A program made the position numbers and the translations under genes. Shown one piece after another: positions 33,961 through 46,939 of a stretch of DNA of 64,000 nucleotides (position 1 is the stretch's first letter; every line of letters begins with the position of its first letter). The notes below the pieces were generated by a model. That model ran no database searches and was not told the DNA's origin. It was given only the letters and a program-made list of their open reading frames with translations. Source of the DNA: Nageia nagi (lineage: Eukaryota > Pinophyta); assembly GCA_050084985.1 (NCBI GenBank), contig JBITNC010000001.1, positions 147,250,001 to 147,314,000 of the forward strand, written 5' to 3'.

Positions 33961-35390
33961 TTTATAGCCCTTTGAGTTTGTTATATTTTTTATTTTGGTT
34001 TCTAATAGCCTAGCTCAAGAACTCATCTAGATCTAGAATAGACATGATTTTGTATGTACCACTACTAACTAACCATAACTCACTCAAAATTCAATAATTT
34101 TGAGGATGTAATTAATTCAAGTGCATAATATATTTTTAGCCTAACTAAGTATTAGGTCATCAACAATTGGGTATCAGATGTTGGTTATTGGTTTGAATCA
34201 TCGATGACTAGTGTTGATTACTAGTGATTGGTCATTTACTATAAATTTCATAATAAATGTTAATTTTTATTCCATTTTTGTTCAACTTTTGATTGAGAAT
34301 AATTTTTAGGTTTTTACACAAATATCAAGTTTTTAGATCCTCCTTAATCATCAAATACCCTTCTAGTTATAGTTATATAGTTTATCATGAAGAAACCCTT
34401 GTTCGATCTGGTATTAATATGTAGCCTAAAGATATGTCAATTTCATTGGAGGACATAATGTATATGAGTAAAATGCTTGAATAAGTAATAAATCCTTTTA
34501 GATAAATTGGTTAGTGAGAATAGTGCATGAATTTGTGACATCATAGTGGAAATGCTCGATTGGTAGATGTAGCTTACAAACTAGATCGAGACTTACCATA
34601 ATTATTTAAATGGTAGAGGTAGCATCCAAACTAGAATTTTCTCAATCTAGCATTTAATATGATGAAAGGTACATCTTAATCATGTCAAAGGAGTGGAGGT
34701 AATGATTAATTTTTAAATGGAATCAATTTGCTAGCAGTTTGTTATAGATTCTTCATTCTTCTATGAATGCCAAAGGAAAAGGATGAAGAATGTATCTTTT
34801 CTCCAATTTTTCAACTCTTATCTTCTTTATGTTTTATTCCTTTTCTTCTATGCATTCCCAATCAAGCTATTTTTTATATGTTGTATGGTAGTCATCAAGC
34901 TACAAGATTGCTTATATTATGGATACTTTTGTAGTACTAAGTTTTAGAGTAGTTACTCTAGGATAGTATTATGTTTTTGTTACAAGTACTACAATAGAAA
35001 TAAAAATAATTTGTTTTACTATAATTCTCTTTTTGTGTTATGGATAGCAAGTATTACTACACTATATGGATAGAGTTTTTTATATTAATGCAAATAATGA
35101 TACTTCTTATTAGTTTTATTCTTCTATCATGTATGAATGTGTTATGTTATAGTTGTTAGAAGTTACATTATTTGAATGAATAAATGTATGAATATTATAT
35201 TTTTTCTATTCTATATTATTTTTGTCATGTGTTACTCTATACCCAATGTATAAAAGCATCAATCTACTTGTTATGCTATCTTTATTGAAGATAAGCCCAT
35301 TCAAGGGTATCTTAAGAGAACTTATTAGAGGGTCACATTCCTAGGTACTAAGGGCACAAATATTCCATGTGATGTGGAATAATAGCCCAA
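33961..35390. other. Unassigned AT-rich stretch
   Basis: It may be the remaining part of element B's LTR and flank. No frame, repeat or RNA gene is evident. There are loosely repeated phrases near 34,540-34,640 (GGTAGATGTAGC and GGTAGAGGTAGC), not enough to define an array. Confidence 0.4.
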
Positions 35391-35982
35391 AAAGGAGAGC
35401 ATAAGCCAATTGTTATCATATATCTATTTATACTAGGGGGATTTCATACTTATTAATACTATTTTGATGAAAAGAAAAGGGGTGTGAAATTTTATCCAAC
35501 ATGTACCTATCACAAATATATGATACAACATCTTCACTATTACACATACATCATAATGATACAACCATCACCATCTTGATAAAATACATATACTTTATTT
35601 TCTCCCATAACATTCTTCACCAATATTTGGTCTTCTACATTCAAGAATAATACATTGAAAACATCCTTTCTAATCCAAGGTACATCCAAAACTTCGAAGA
35701 GATAGATAAAAGAAGAGTGGCCAACTATCTCCTACCACATATCTAAAAATCTTCCATAATTTTGAATGCAAGCATAAAATAAGTTTCCTATACAAGAAAT
35801 ATTTAATGGATGTTCATCATCAAAAAATACATGGTCGTCATTTAAACATAATCTCCTTGAACTTTACCTTCAATAGAACAACAACCATCTTTTGTTTTAG
35901 ATTCTACTCAAGTCAAGATCCCACTAAATCTAGAAAACTTTTTTGATGATTATCATAAATCCTAACACACTTTGATACCAGT
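35391..35982 (-). mobile_element. Internal start of a Ty1/copia-like element, with primer site
   Basis: On the minus strand the LTR end CCTAACA is followed by AC and then TGGTATCAAAGTG (complement of about 35,968-35,980), an initiator-Met-type primer site. Further in, fragments such as IVGHSSFIYLFEVLDVPWI, then VFNVLFLNVEDQ, look protein-like (about 35,580-35,760) but were not recognised. The partner LTR was not found, so the element is truncated or its left end is decayed. Confidence 0.5.
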
Positions 35983-36316
35983 TGTTAGGAATTATAGATT
36001 AAATAAAGTAATCCCTTAAGAAAATAACTTTTATCAATAATAATAAAAAAACTATTAAGCATCATATAAGAATAATACAACATGCAAGATCAGAGATAAC
36101 ACAACATGTAATGAGGTTCGCTAAATGTGGGCTACATCCTCAGAATAAAACTAATCCTTTGTATTAAAACTAATATAATACATGAGAGAACATTCTTATA
36201 ATAAAACCAATTTTAACTTCCTCTTTGAAATCCACCTACACCTCTCCATGAGTTTCTCTTACTTATATATAATCACTACATCATGATCAACATGCAAAAC
36301 ACCTTTATATCTAACA
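35983..36316 (-). repeat. Ty1/copia-type LTR
   Basis: It is 334 bp long with inverted ends TGTTAG at 35,983 and CTAACA ending at 36,316. On the minus strand a TATA box (TTATATATAA, complement of 36,263-36,272) is followed by the stretch GATGTAGCCCACATTTAGCG, then AACCTCATTACATG. This resembles the conserved R/U5 segment of many plant copia LTRs. The primer site abuts its inner edge. Confidence 0.75.
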
Positions 36317-36336
36317 AGCTAGTTTATTATTATTAG

Positions 36337-37110
36337 TATAATGTTTAACCCTATTGATAAAACATTGATAAGATCTAAAACCCCAAAATTGTAAACCCTA
36401 AATCCTATTCCCTAAAACCCTAAACCTTAAACTCTTAAACCCTTAATCCTTAAACTCTTAATCCCTTAACTATTAAGTTCATTAACCCCTTTAATGTAAT
36501 GTTTAACCCCATTGACCAAATGTTTAACCCTATTAGATAAATGTCTAACCTTGGTAAAATATTTAACCATTATGTCCAAGTTTTTATATTAATATCCTAT
36601 TTGTTTGTGAGAAATAATCAAACAACTATATATTTATAAGTAATTTTAGATAAACTTTGATAGGTTTGACAATCTAATTTGTTTTAAAATGATATTAAAA
36701 TACTTATCTATCTATTTATTCACTTTTAGATAAACATTGACAAGTCCTACAAACTATAAACCCTAAATTATTAATGTATAGAACCTAAACCCTAAAACAT
36801 TAAAACCTAATCCCTAAATTCTCAAATCATAAACCCTAAAAACCTAATCTCTATAACCCTAAAATATTAAACCCTTAACCATTAAACTCTTAAACTTAAT
36901 TGGCCAAATGTTTAACTCTATTGACCAAATGTTTAACCTTCTTGGCCCTAAATGTCTAACCCTATTGGCCAAATGTTTAAACTTGTTAGTAAAGGTTTTT
37001 TACCCTTATTGGCAAAGTTATCAAACTGATTGGCCAAGTTTTCACATGAATCTCCTATGTGTTTATGAGAAATAATCATTCAACTATATGTTTATAAATT
37101 CTTGTGGATA
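36337..37110. repeat. Duplicated composite of telomere-like and 21-bp repeats
   Basis: Two copies about 372 bp apart start at AACATTGATAAG (36,361) and AACATTGACAAG (36,733). Each has degenerate CCCTAAA-type repeats (36,380-36,480; 36,765-36,895). These are followed by about 21-bp units of the form AATGTTTAACCCYATTGACC (36,497-36,580; 36,900-37,000), and then a shared tail with GTGAGAAATAATC and CAACTATATNTTTATAA. The telomere-like part matches the plant telomere heptamer but is degenerate and internal. Confidence 0.75.
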
Positions 37111-37231
37111 GTCTTTGAGAAATAGTCATTAAAAATTATACATGTTCTATAATTTTCACAATGATATCAATCCTTTCTTTTGGACTCCTCCATTAGCTTC
37201 CCTACCTTCTATCTAAATATAAAAATCTTAT

Positions 37232-37717
37232 TGATGTGAATTCAGCTGTAAAAGGAAAATAGAAATTGAAATCCAGTTACAGAACATACAGAAGAAATCT
37301 GGACCAAAATACTCTTCTTATTCCTGAATCCACCACCTCTCCAAGAGAATACAATGCCCTTTAAATAGCCACAAAAAAAACAAAAAACCAAAATGAGTCA
37401 GATTGTGCCCAAAATTTGCATGCGCATCCCTCTTACACTAATTAAGCAGTATCTAAAATATCCACCCTTAACTAGAAGAAAAACAAGAGTTATTAAAGCT
37501 GCAACATGCAAAAAAAGCCTAAAAATCAGGAGTGCTCTTAAAAAAGCCTATTTTTCGGGCCTTAGACGGATGAATCAGGCCTTAAAAATATCTTTTTTTG
37601 GGTATGGCAATTCTAGTGAACTTCCATAACTAGAAATTCGTCATGAAGCCACAATTTAAATTTCGAAGAAAAACGACCTCCGGATCAAAAGTTACGGCCC
37701 CGACAACGCATGCATCA
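37232..37717 (-). mobile_element. Solo LTR with intact target duplication
   Basis: The 486-bp segment begins TGATG and ends CATCA, and is flanked by CTTAT on both sides (37,227-37,231 and 37,718-37,722). On the minus strand a TATTTAAAGGG box (about 37,350-37,370) is followed by an R/U5-like tract. No internal region is present, so it is a solo LTR left by recombination. It keeps more CpG than its surroundings, suggesting recent insertion. The superfamily cannot be set from the LTR alone. A 78-codon frame inside it is not a gene. Confidence 0.85.
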
Positions 37718-37722
37718 CTTAT

Positions 37723-39875
37723 CCCTAACCAATGATTCAAAATTCACTCTTATTATCCTTATCAACACTAATATCAATTTTTGACTACTAAAAAATAAGA
37801 GTAGGCTATATATAAAGTGAACCTAGTAGGAATGAATGATATTTATCTATACTTATGAATGTATGAAGTATTACCTTATATTATTCTCCATGTAAAGGGG
37901 GAAAAAACATTTTTTATTAGAGTATAATTATCATAACATGTATCAAGAGACTCAAATTCTATATTCATGTGGGAAGATTTTCAAATGAACTACATTGATA
38001 CTCCATCTTATGTACTATCTCTACAAAAAATGAAATATAACTTCACAATTAAAAGATAAGATAACAATAATTAGATCACATTTTGGGTTTTAAAATTTAT
38101 TATAAAACATATTTAAATATAATAGAAGATGTAATCTCATAAGATAACTTTGATATTAAAAAATCAAGATCCCAATATGTAAATAAATCAAGATCCTAAT
38201 ATGTTAAATATTATTCCCACACATCATAATCAATTTTAGGCTAGGAATACATTTCATGGTGATTTTGATAAAAATATTTCATGAAATGAAAACCCATTCT
38301 AGATGAAGTAGTTTTGAATTAAAATATGCAATTATTTTACAATTGGATTGGATTTTATATTTTACTATTAATTTTCAATAAAACTGATCCATGTACTTGA
38401 AATATGACGGTGTCCTATTTCTTAATAAGGTTTTTTGAAGTTATGGAATAAAATTATATAAGGACAAGCTTTAGAGAATTATCTATAACAAAAAAATTGA
38501 AAAAATATTATGTTTAGATCAAATTATGTGTGATGGACACAAGAACTTTAAGAAACAACAAATAAGATCGATATGAAATTAATAAAATAAAATATTAATG
38601 AAAAAATTATGAAAAAATATCTATGATAAGCTTAAATCTTTTATGTATCTACACATAAAAGGATATTTAAAAATACCTTGCTTTTAGTAAAATTATGCAT
38701 TATAGACATGTGCATGTTATGGTCCTAAAACGGTATATTTTAAAAAGTGGTTTTTGTTCATCCCTACTATAATTTAATTTCTATCATCTAGGTATTGGAA
38801 TAAATTATATATTGGAAAATTAAACTCTTAGCTCTACATTGTCACCCTAGTGACCTTTTTCATGATTGCATGTCTAAGTGCCTCAAATTTTGAGATCAAT
38901 CATTCCCAAACTTGAAAATCAAGGAAAACACTTCTACTTTTTGGCTATAAAGTGGAACCAACTTCTTGCACTCACCCTTATCTCAAATTGCTGAAGATCA
39001 TTGATCTTGATTTAGTGTGTTTATCCTTTCCAATATCTTATAAATTATATTTAGCTTTCAAAATTACACCACTTTGATTTCCTAAATAAACTACCATACT
39101 TTTAATGTGTATGTTCAAATATTTTGAAAAATTATATTCATTATCAAATAATTTATACATTTGTGATACACATATAAATTTAATGTAATCCTATGATTCA
39201 ATATATTGAGTACATAATATAAATTCTTTATTAGGCCTTAATCAAATTTTTAAATTAGAACAATTCATTCAATAAAATTGAAAACATATCATTCTTCTAT
39301 AAGAAAGTAAATTAATTTTAACATGAAGATGGTAAAATTAATTGAAGAACTTGATTGAGCTTATGGAAGATTCTTTTCCTAAAATTTTGCATGAGAATTT
39401 TTTCTAGGGAGGAGGATGTATTTATTTGAAACTTCAAGGGGAATTTATAATAGAAATTTAGATAATAGATTAAAAAATGATTCACTATAGCTTACCACAT
39501 TAATTTGTTTTTTGGTAGGAGACATGGCAATTCCCTCCTCAATCTAATTTTATTTCAATGTTTATCTTTTGTTTAAAATATTCAATAGTTATCAACAATT
39601 TATGCCAACTAATATATGCTCCAAACTTTTGAGGTGAGGTACTATTTTAGACCATAGGGTAGATTAATATTTTTTGGCTATCTTACCAAAAAGATAAATA
39701 TTTTTAATAAGGTAAAAAAATTGATTGAAGATAAAATAAAATTACTAAAGTGTAAAATAATTTTGAGCAAAGATAAAGGTATATAAGTATTTTATTTTTT
39801 CTCAAATGTATTAAATAAAAAATTAGTTTAATTAAATAAAGTTACTAAATTTATTTTCACATAGATTAATAACTA
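37723..39875. other. AT-rich stretch, nothing recognised
   Basis: No frame above chance, no clear repeat and no RNA gene was seen. The segment 38,820-39,030 is somewhat less AT-rich but matches nothing I know. Confidence 0.5.
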
Positions 39876-39879
39876 ATGA

Positions 39880-40259
39880 GTGCATTTGTCCTATACCATA
39901 AAATTATTAGTGCAAAAAATCATCATAGGATTTGATATACATGTAATTCAAAAAATATTAGATGCAACTACATAATTTAAGGTGTCATTTATGGGTTTTT
40001 AGCGATTCAATGATCAATTATTTCCTCTTTCCTACCTTTTGGTTCTCATGATCAACTCATTCTTGGTTCAATCGATCTCCAACTGACTCTCTTACTAAGT
40101 CCACCTATAATCTACATTGAAAATATTATCGAAACTAGTATCAATTTGATAAAAACATCATACACATTCATGTAAAATTTATCAAGTTTAATAATTTATT
40201 TTAAACACCCCTTATTTAATAGGGTCATACCAAGTGCATACAAGGAGGGTTGTTACATA
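39880..40259 (-). repeat. LTR end fragment of old chromovirus D
   Basis: It resembles the last part of the LTR at 48,418-53,168, for example ATTATTTCCTC...TTTTGGTTCT, ATCGAAACTAGTATCAATTT and the terminal GGTTGTTACA. Only the last few hundred bases are recognisable; the rest of the LTR to the left is missing. Confidence 0.65.
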
Positions 40260-42330
40260 TTTTAAATAGTCCCTTACATTCCAAATAATAGAAATAATAC
40301 AAGCATAATAATTATTATAAAATTATTCAATGAAATATAGAAATTATATTTGCATAACATAAGCATCTTCCAAAGTGGAATAAGACTCAAAATATTTATC
40401 CCATTTAACTTCACATTCATTTATCTCCATATTTCTCAACTTCCTACTCCTAAAAGATAGGATCTTAACTAGGACAAATTCAACAACTAGAGGGTCTAAA
40501 ATATATAGATTAGAGAAATCTAAGATATGAGAGGGATCAAAAACATATTTTCTCAATAAAGAGACATAAAAAATATCATTCATTTTTGAAAAACTTGGTG
40601 ATAGGGGAATCTTGTAGGTAACTAGACTTTTCTTCTCAACTATTTCAAAAGGACCAACAAAATAGAAATCTAATTTTGTGGAATATATTTAACTCTTCAT
40701 GGTTCAAACCCATAGAAATACTTCTTCACCCATAGAAAATTATTAAGGAGTTATCTTAAGATCAATATAACTCTTTTGGTGATTGAGAGTTCCCTTGCAC
40801 TTCCATGATATTGACTTGAGTTACTTCTCTATTTGCTTTAATATATTAGGTTGGATCATTACTCAATCCTCCCAATTATCTTAAAATAAAAAAGTATTTC
40901 ATATCCTTCCATATATAGCTTCAAATGGTGTCATTCCCAATGACGAATGATACCCATTATGATAGGTAAATATGAATAAATATAGGAAATCCTCCCATTT
41001 ATTCCTTTGCTCCATGTCATACATATGAAGCATGTGTTTAAGAATATTAATTCATTTAGTTATTTCATTTATTTTAATATGATAAGCTAAAATCATGTTC
41101 AATTTAATACCCAAATTCTTGCATCATTATTTAATCCTCTCAATTATCCTAAAATAAAGGATTCTTGCATCTCCTTCCTTATATAGCTTTAAATGGTACC
41201 ATTCCCAATGACAAATGATATCCATTATTATAGGTTAACTTGAATAAATATAGAAAATCCTCCAATTTAGTCCTTTTCTCCATGTTATATATATGAATCA
41301 TGTCTTCAAGAATATTGATCCATTTAATTTTTCTATTTGTTTCAATATGATAAGCTAAAATCATGTTAAATTTAGTACCTAAATCCTTGGATCATTACTC
41401 GATCCTCTCAATTATTCTAAAATAAAGGAGTCTTACATATCCTTCCTTATATACATTTAAATGGTACCATTCCCAATGACAAATGATACCCATTATTGTA
41501 GGCAAACATAAATAAATATTAGAAAACCTCCCATTTAATCTTTCTCTCCATGTAATACATATGAATCATGTCTTTAATAATTCTATTGATCCATTTAGTT
41601 TTAACATTTGTTTCAAGATGATAAGCTAAAAAGAATGTTCAATTTAGTACCCAAAGACTTATGTAATGATTTCCAAAATACAAAAGTAAACTTTGAATCT
41701 TTATATGAGATGATTAGTTCAGGAAATCATGTAATCTAATGATCTCATAAGTAAGTTATTTGCTATGGTAGTGTCATAATTAGTAATATTTTTAAGTATA
41801 AAAATATCCTACCTTAGTTAACTTGTTGACCACTATGAGAATAGAGTAATAATGGAATCTAGTATTGGTATACCAAAAATAAAATCCATCGATATAATCT
41901 ACCACTTCTATGTAGGAATATTATGTGGATACAAATATCCAAATATATATTGATATTATACCTTTACTTCCTAACATTAGATGTATTTAAGAATAAATTT
42001 TCCTATATATTTCTTTATCCCATTTAAATAAAAATTCTTCTTTAAATTTTCTCTCATCTTTATACCTCTTAGATGAGCTAAAAAATGGAGGTCTATGGGA
42101 TTTTTGCATGATTAGATTTTTTAAGTCACCATTAAATTGGAATGACCAATCTATCTTTATAATAAAGGAATCCATATTTCTTTATAAAATCATATGAAGA
42201 AGAAGTATCCCTTCTCATTAATACTCTAATAAAATCATAATGGGGATCCTCTTACTAAAGTTCATTACCCTTTTCAAATGAATCAAACTAAATCCAAGTC
42301 ATTATAATGCTACCACCTATTTCTTGATAA
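40260..42330 (-). pseudogene. Integrase and chromodomain-like tail of chromovirus D (broken)
   Basis: 40,344-40,583 on the minus strand gives MNDIFYVSLLRKYVFDPSHI, then LRNMEINECEVKWDKYFES, the integrase C-terminus and chromodomain-like start. 41,179-41,364 gives AYHIETNRKIKWINILEDMI, then YNNGYHLSLGMVPFKAI, from the end of the catalytic core. 41,680-41,900 is the decayed core, and 41,987-42,175 corresponds to the zinc-binding region. Gag, protease, RT and RNase H of this element are absent: the reading jumps to an LTR start near 42,335. A tandem triplication lies within it. Confidence 0.75.
40855..41658 (-). repeat. Three tandem 268-bp copies within the integrase relic
   Basis: ATCATT anchors followed by a CAATCCTCCCAATTATCTTA-like stretch occur at 40,855, 41,123 and 41,391, exactly 268 bp apart. 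Each copy runs through CCTTCCWTATATA, AATGGTRYCATTCCCAATGA, CTCCATGT and AGCTAAAA...GTTMAATTTAGTACC. Each encodes the same piece of integrase, so the triplication arose after the element was coding. Confidence 0.85.
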
Positions 42331-42334
42331 TATT

Positions 42335-43230
42335 TTCCACCTATTCTTGACATCACAAACCCTAAAAGTTTAAACCTATTTTTTTTTTTTTTTAAACACT
42401 TGAATGTTCTATGAATGGATAAGGCAATCCAATACATGGCAAGATTGACCAAATCTAGATTAACCAACCCTAATCAAATTCCTTATAGTATTCACTTCAC
42501 AATGCTCATCTCATTGGAAGATGCCATATAAGTGACCCCATCATTTCTACTCACAAATTGTGCAATTGACATTTTAGTCATGGTGTAGTGGGTCATGGTG
42601 TAGTGGTTTCCTACTTAGGGCCCATATTACTTATGACAAAACACTTATCCACTAAGTTTTTCATCCTTTTGATGTAACCCTCCAATTCATAGATGCAAAT
42701 AGATTATCTAGGAAATCTCCCATACGAAATAGGTAAGCATTATTGCCTTACAGAAAAGTCATCATACTCCCATTTTCTAAACTACAAGTAGTATAACTAC
42801 TAATTACCATCATTTGGTAACTATATTTTTATCAATTTTGACCCTCATTTGATAGCTTGTAGAGGATATGAGACACTAGACTACCCATATCTATCAGTTA
42901 GGCTCACCATGGGATCCAACATCCCAGTGCCCATTTCTTGGGGAACCATGGATATTGGAAAAATACCCTTGAGTGGTTTTTGTAGTCTAATAAGTTTTAA
43001 AAAATATTATAAAAATAAACCACCCCATATTCTATCGATCATGGAAATAATTGATCTAAGATCAATTATTAGGGTTTCTAGGATTTATGATTGTTTCAAG
43101 CATCAATATGTTCACTTAATCTAAAAATTCATTGTGAATAAAAATATTTTTCATATTTAAAATAATCAAGTAATAAATTCATCAAAGTATGTAAGAAATT
43201 TCAAATCAAACTTGTTCAATAAGTCACTAA
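42335..43230 (-). repeat. Old chromovirus D LTR, left part (interrupted)
   Basis: It matches the first roughly 800 bases of the family LTR (AACCCTAAAAGTTTAAACC, a T-run, GAGGATATGAGACACTAG, AGGCTCACCATGG). It stops at 43,230, where a complete LTR start follows. The sequence continues at 53,169 after the younger element. The last five bases, ACTAA, are the target site. Confidence 0.8.
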
Positions 43231-45074
43231 TGTAACACATCTTTATTCCTAACATCTTAAACCCTAAAATTTTAGATCTAATTTTTTTTATTAGTTTAAA
43301 CACTTGAATGAGCTTGTTAATACTACTAGCTATTCAGCACCCATATGGAAAGATTGGGTAAAATCCAGATGAACCAATAATAATTAAATCTCTTATGGTG
43401 TTCACTCCATAATGCTCATCCCTTTGAGGATATGCCTCATATGTATACCCACCATTTCCACTTCACAAACTATGCAATAGATAATTTATACATTATGTAG
43501 TGGTTTCAAACTTAGAGCCCATGTCACCTAAAAGAATGTACATCCACTAGGTTACACATCCTCACCTAATGATAACCCTCTAACTCATAGCAGTAGATAG
43601 TTTATCCTAGGAAAACTTCTTTATGAATGGGTAACATCATCACCAATTGAATAGTAATCATACTCCTATGCGCTTAACTACAATTAGCATGACTACTAAA
43701 TTTCCTTCACCTAGTAACCATAGTTTTATCAACTGCTATCCTCATCTAGCACCCTATTGAGGATATGAGACACTAGCTTGCCCATATTTATCAGCTAGGC
43801 TCACCATGGAATTCAACATCCCTATGTGCATATCTTGGGGAGCCATGGGTATTGAAATAATACCCTTGAGTGGTTTGCATAGTCTAATTAATTTTAATCA
43901 AGGTTATAAAACAAAAATTACTCATGTTTTAATGATCGTAATTATTACCATATTGTATGGAGGAAGATTCAAACCAACTTGCCTACAAAGTATCATCAAA
44001 TATCTAGAAGTGCTACAAATATCCCATACACATGGTACTACATAATTAATACAACTTTATATAATTTCTCATACTAGTTTTTAGTAACTTGCCTTGAGAT
44101 GATAGTAATGTCAGCTACTGTTGTAAAGGAAGTATGATGCAAAGTAGTCCACACTTAAGGAATATTTTTTTGGAATGTCTTTTAATGAGGGAGTTTCAAC
44201 TAACAAATATTCTAAGTCATTTTCCTTCATTATTGAATCCATATAAAAGTCTCCTTTTTGGTCAAATTGATTCCTTTAGGGTGACTCTTTCATCTAAGTT
44301 GTTGTCAAATTTATCTTTCCCTTTTATCATTATTCATATACTATATTATAAGATCAATCATATATTTATGAATTAATATTAAGTTTCAACATACACCTAT
44401 AGAATTGATTGATAAATCTTAGTAATATCATTATCATACTACAAAGTAATTCATTTACTAATTTACTTTGATCCGTTATCAATCCCACTTGATCATCTAT
44501 CCAATCCTTTAAGAGGCAACATTTACTAAAGATGCTAGTGTCCATTTGTAATATCTTTTTTATTTGCAATTTGATTCTTAAAGTTCCCTATGATCTCCTT
44601 ATTTACTTTTAATTGAATATCAACCTCTTCTTTCCAATGAGGACTCAATACATATTATCTTAGGGTTTAACTTACTATATATTAAGTGTAGATGTCTAAG
44701 AACCTTTCATAGACCCATTTATCTAAGGTTACTTCACACCCATACTAAGTTATTTTCTTTAGAACTAAGAATCATTTCAATTTATAATTAGTAGCCATAT
44801 ATGAGAATAATGGGATTCTTATTCCTTCATTAGATAATGAGATCTATATATTGAAATTCATTTTTGCCTAAAATAATCTTCTCCTAAATGTGATTTTTTT
44901 TATTTATCTTTAAATCATTCTATTAGTATAAAATTACATTTCTCTATACTCTAAGTATCCTTTAATTTTATAGCAATAACCATATTTGCTATCTTAAAAT
45001 CCATTATTTAACTATATATAAAAACTTCCTAATTTAACATTAAGGACCCATTGAAGCTAAAAATTAGTCCAAAT
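43231..45074 (-). repeat. Truncated 3' LTR of chromovirus E
   Basis: It starts TGTAACACATC and aligns with 48,418 to about 50,235, breaking off at ATTAGTCCAAAT. In a sample of about 210 bases (44,401 against 49,561) I counted roughly 15 differences, so the insertion is much older than element C. Confidence 0.8.
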
Positions 45075-46380
45075 TGACTAATTTGATCAAGAAATTCAAA
45101 TTGAATTCTTTTCATGGCATTGACATGTCATATAGTACTTAAAGCATCTACCACTTTATTTTCCTTTCCTTTGATGTACTCAATGCCAAAATCATATTTA
45201 GTTAGAAATTCCATCCATCTCCTTTGCCTAGCATTTAGATCTGATTGAGTGAAAAGGTACTTCAAACTTTAATGATTTGTTTCAAGTTTGAAAAGATTTC
45301 CTAGAATATAGTATCTCCACATTCAAAGTGAATGAACTACATCTACTAACTCAAGATCATGTGTTGCATAGTTTAGCTCATGTTTTTCAATTTTCTAGAT
45401 TCATATACTATTGGATTTCCATTTTATGATAAAAAACCACCCAAACCTTCTGCTAAAGCATCTGTACATACTAAAAAATCAATATTTGGATCAAGGACAA
45501 TGAGAAATGATGCTATGGTAAGCCTTTCTTTCAAATTTGTGAAAGCTTTTTTGCACTTTTCTATCCATTTGAACATCTTATTTTTCTTTCTTTTGAAGGC
45601 TAGTGATGGGATTGGCTATCTTTGAGAAATATTTGAAAAACCTTTGATAGTACCTAGCTAATCCTATAAAACTCCTTACCTCAGTCACATTTGTTGGCAT
45701 AGGTTAACTCATTATTGCTTCTACTTTCTTGGGATCAACTAAAATTCCTTATATAGGGATGATGTGATATAGATACTAAATTTGGGAAATATAGAAGTCA
45801 CACTTTGATAATATTCCATATAATTGGTTTATACTAAAAAAATCTAGAGGTAATTAGATGATTATTGTATTCCTCCTCATTCTTTGAGTAGATAAGGATA
45901 TCATCTAGAAATACTAACACAAACTTATCTAGGTATTCCTAGTAGACACAATTCTTCAAGTTCATGACTACTCCAAGGGCATTCATTAATCCAAAAAGTA
46001 ACACAATAAATTTATAGTGTTCATACCTAGTTTTAAAATTTATATTATGGGTGAATGATCCCTTAATTTTTAGTTGATGGTATCCTGATGTCATATCTAT
46101 TTTGGAGAAAATAGCAGCATCTTTGAGTTGATCAAACAAATCATCAATCCTAGGTAAAGGATACCTATTCTTGATGGTGACCTTGTTCATTCTTTCTTTT
46201 TTATAAATAAAATAGGACATTATGATACACTCAATTTTATAAACCATTTTTCTAGCAAATCTTGTATTTGTACCTTCAACTCCTGCATCTCAATGGTATC
46301 CATTCTATATGGAGTTCTAAATCTAGGTTCATCTCCTGGCTCTAAATCTATCAAGAAGTCAAATTCTCATTTTGAGGGTA
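45075..46380 (-). pseudogene. RT and RNase H of chromovirus E (broken)
   Basis: On the minus strand, 45,939-46,247 encodes [20 protein letters not shown], then [20 protein letters not shown], the classic RT palm entry. 45,885-45,925 gives [14 protein letters not shown], with the catalytic Asp pair intact. RNase H follows in 45,240-45,470, with the counterpart of the VADAL linker near 45,140-45,180. Stops interrupt it. The reading ends abruptly at the deletion joint with the LTR. Confidence 0.8.
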
Positions 46381-46599
46381 ATCCAGGTAGATCTTTAAGG
46401 AATACATATTTGTATTCTCTCAGCATAGGGTGCTTATTTATCAAATCTACCTCCTTATCCTCTTGTTCCACTTCTTTAATCTTGACTACATAAATCATCT
46501 CCTTTTTCCTAATACTTCTTTTAACTTGCATGGATATGATCAAGTAGGGTTCAAATGATCCTTGATCACTATACATCCTATATCAATTTTGAAATACAT

Positions 46600-46900
46600 T
46601 AATTTATTCTACCCATCTTTCCTAAAATTTAATCAAATATTTATGGGCCATCAACTAATCCATGCATAAGATAATTTTATAAGAGGCTAGGGGAACCACA
46701 TACAAATCCCACATAATAAATCCTTTGAATAATTCTAGTTCACCATCCCTAAAGTACTATCTAACATGGTATTTTTTATGTGATCCAAACTCCACTTGCC
46801 ACCCATTTGCCAACAATTTTGGTGCCTTTGACATGTCCTTAACTAAGGAATTTGAAATAAAACTATCTCTACCACAATAATATATCAAAACCTTAAAAAA
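46600..46900 (-). pseudogene. Protease of chromovirus E (broken)
   Basis: It aligns with the protease at 7,630-7,920. The active-site stretch (about 46,850-46,880) reads VLIYYCGRDSFIS, where the usual Asp is Tyr. The distal part around 46,640-46,690 matches the ILGMDWLMA region in decayed form. Confidence 0.65.
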
Positions 46901-46939
46901 TTATCAAAAATTTTACCAAGGATTTAAGAGGTGTGGTTT

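Noticed and set aside
36337-37110. A true chromosome end
   Set aside because: The telomere-like repeats are degenerate, short and flanked by retroelements on both sides.
37393-37629. 78-codon frame
   Set aside because: It lies wholly inside the solo LTR, antisense to its transcription, with no recognisable domain.
42325-45074. A single element with LTR sequence inserted between integrase and RNase H
   Set aside because: The exact ACTAA duplication and the split outer LTR are better explained by one element nested in another, followed by deletions.
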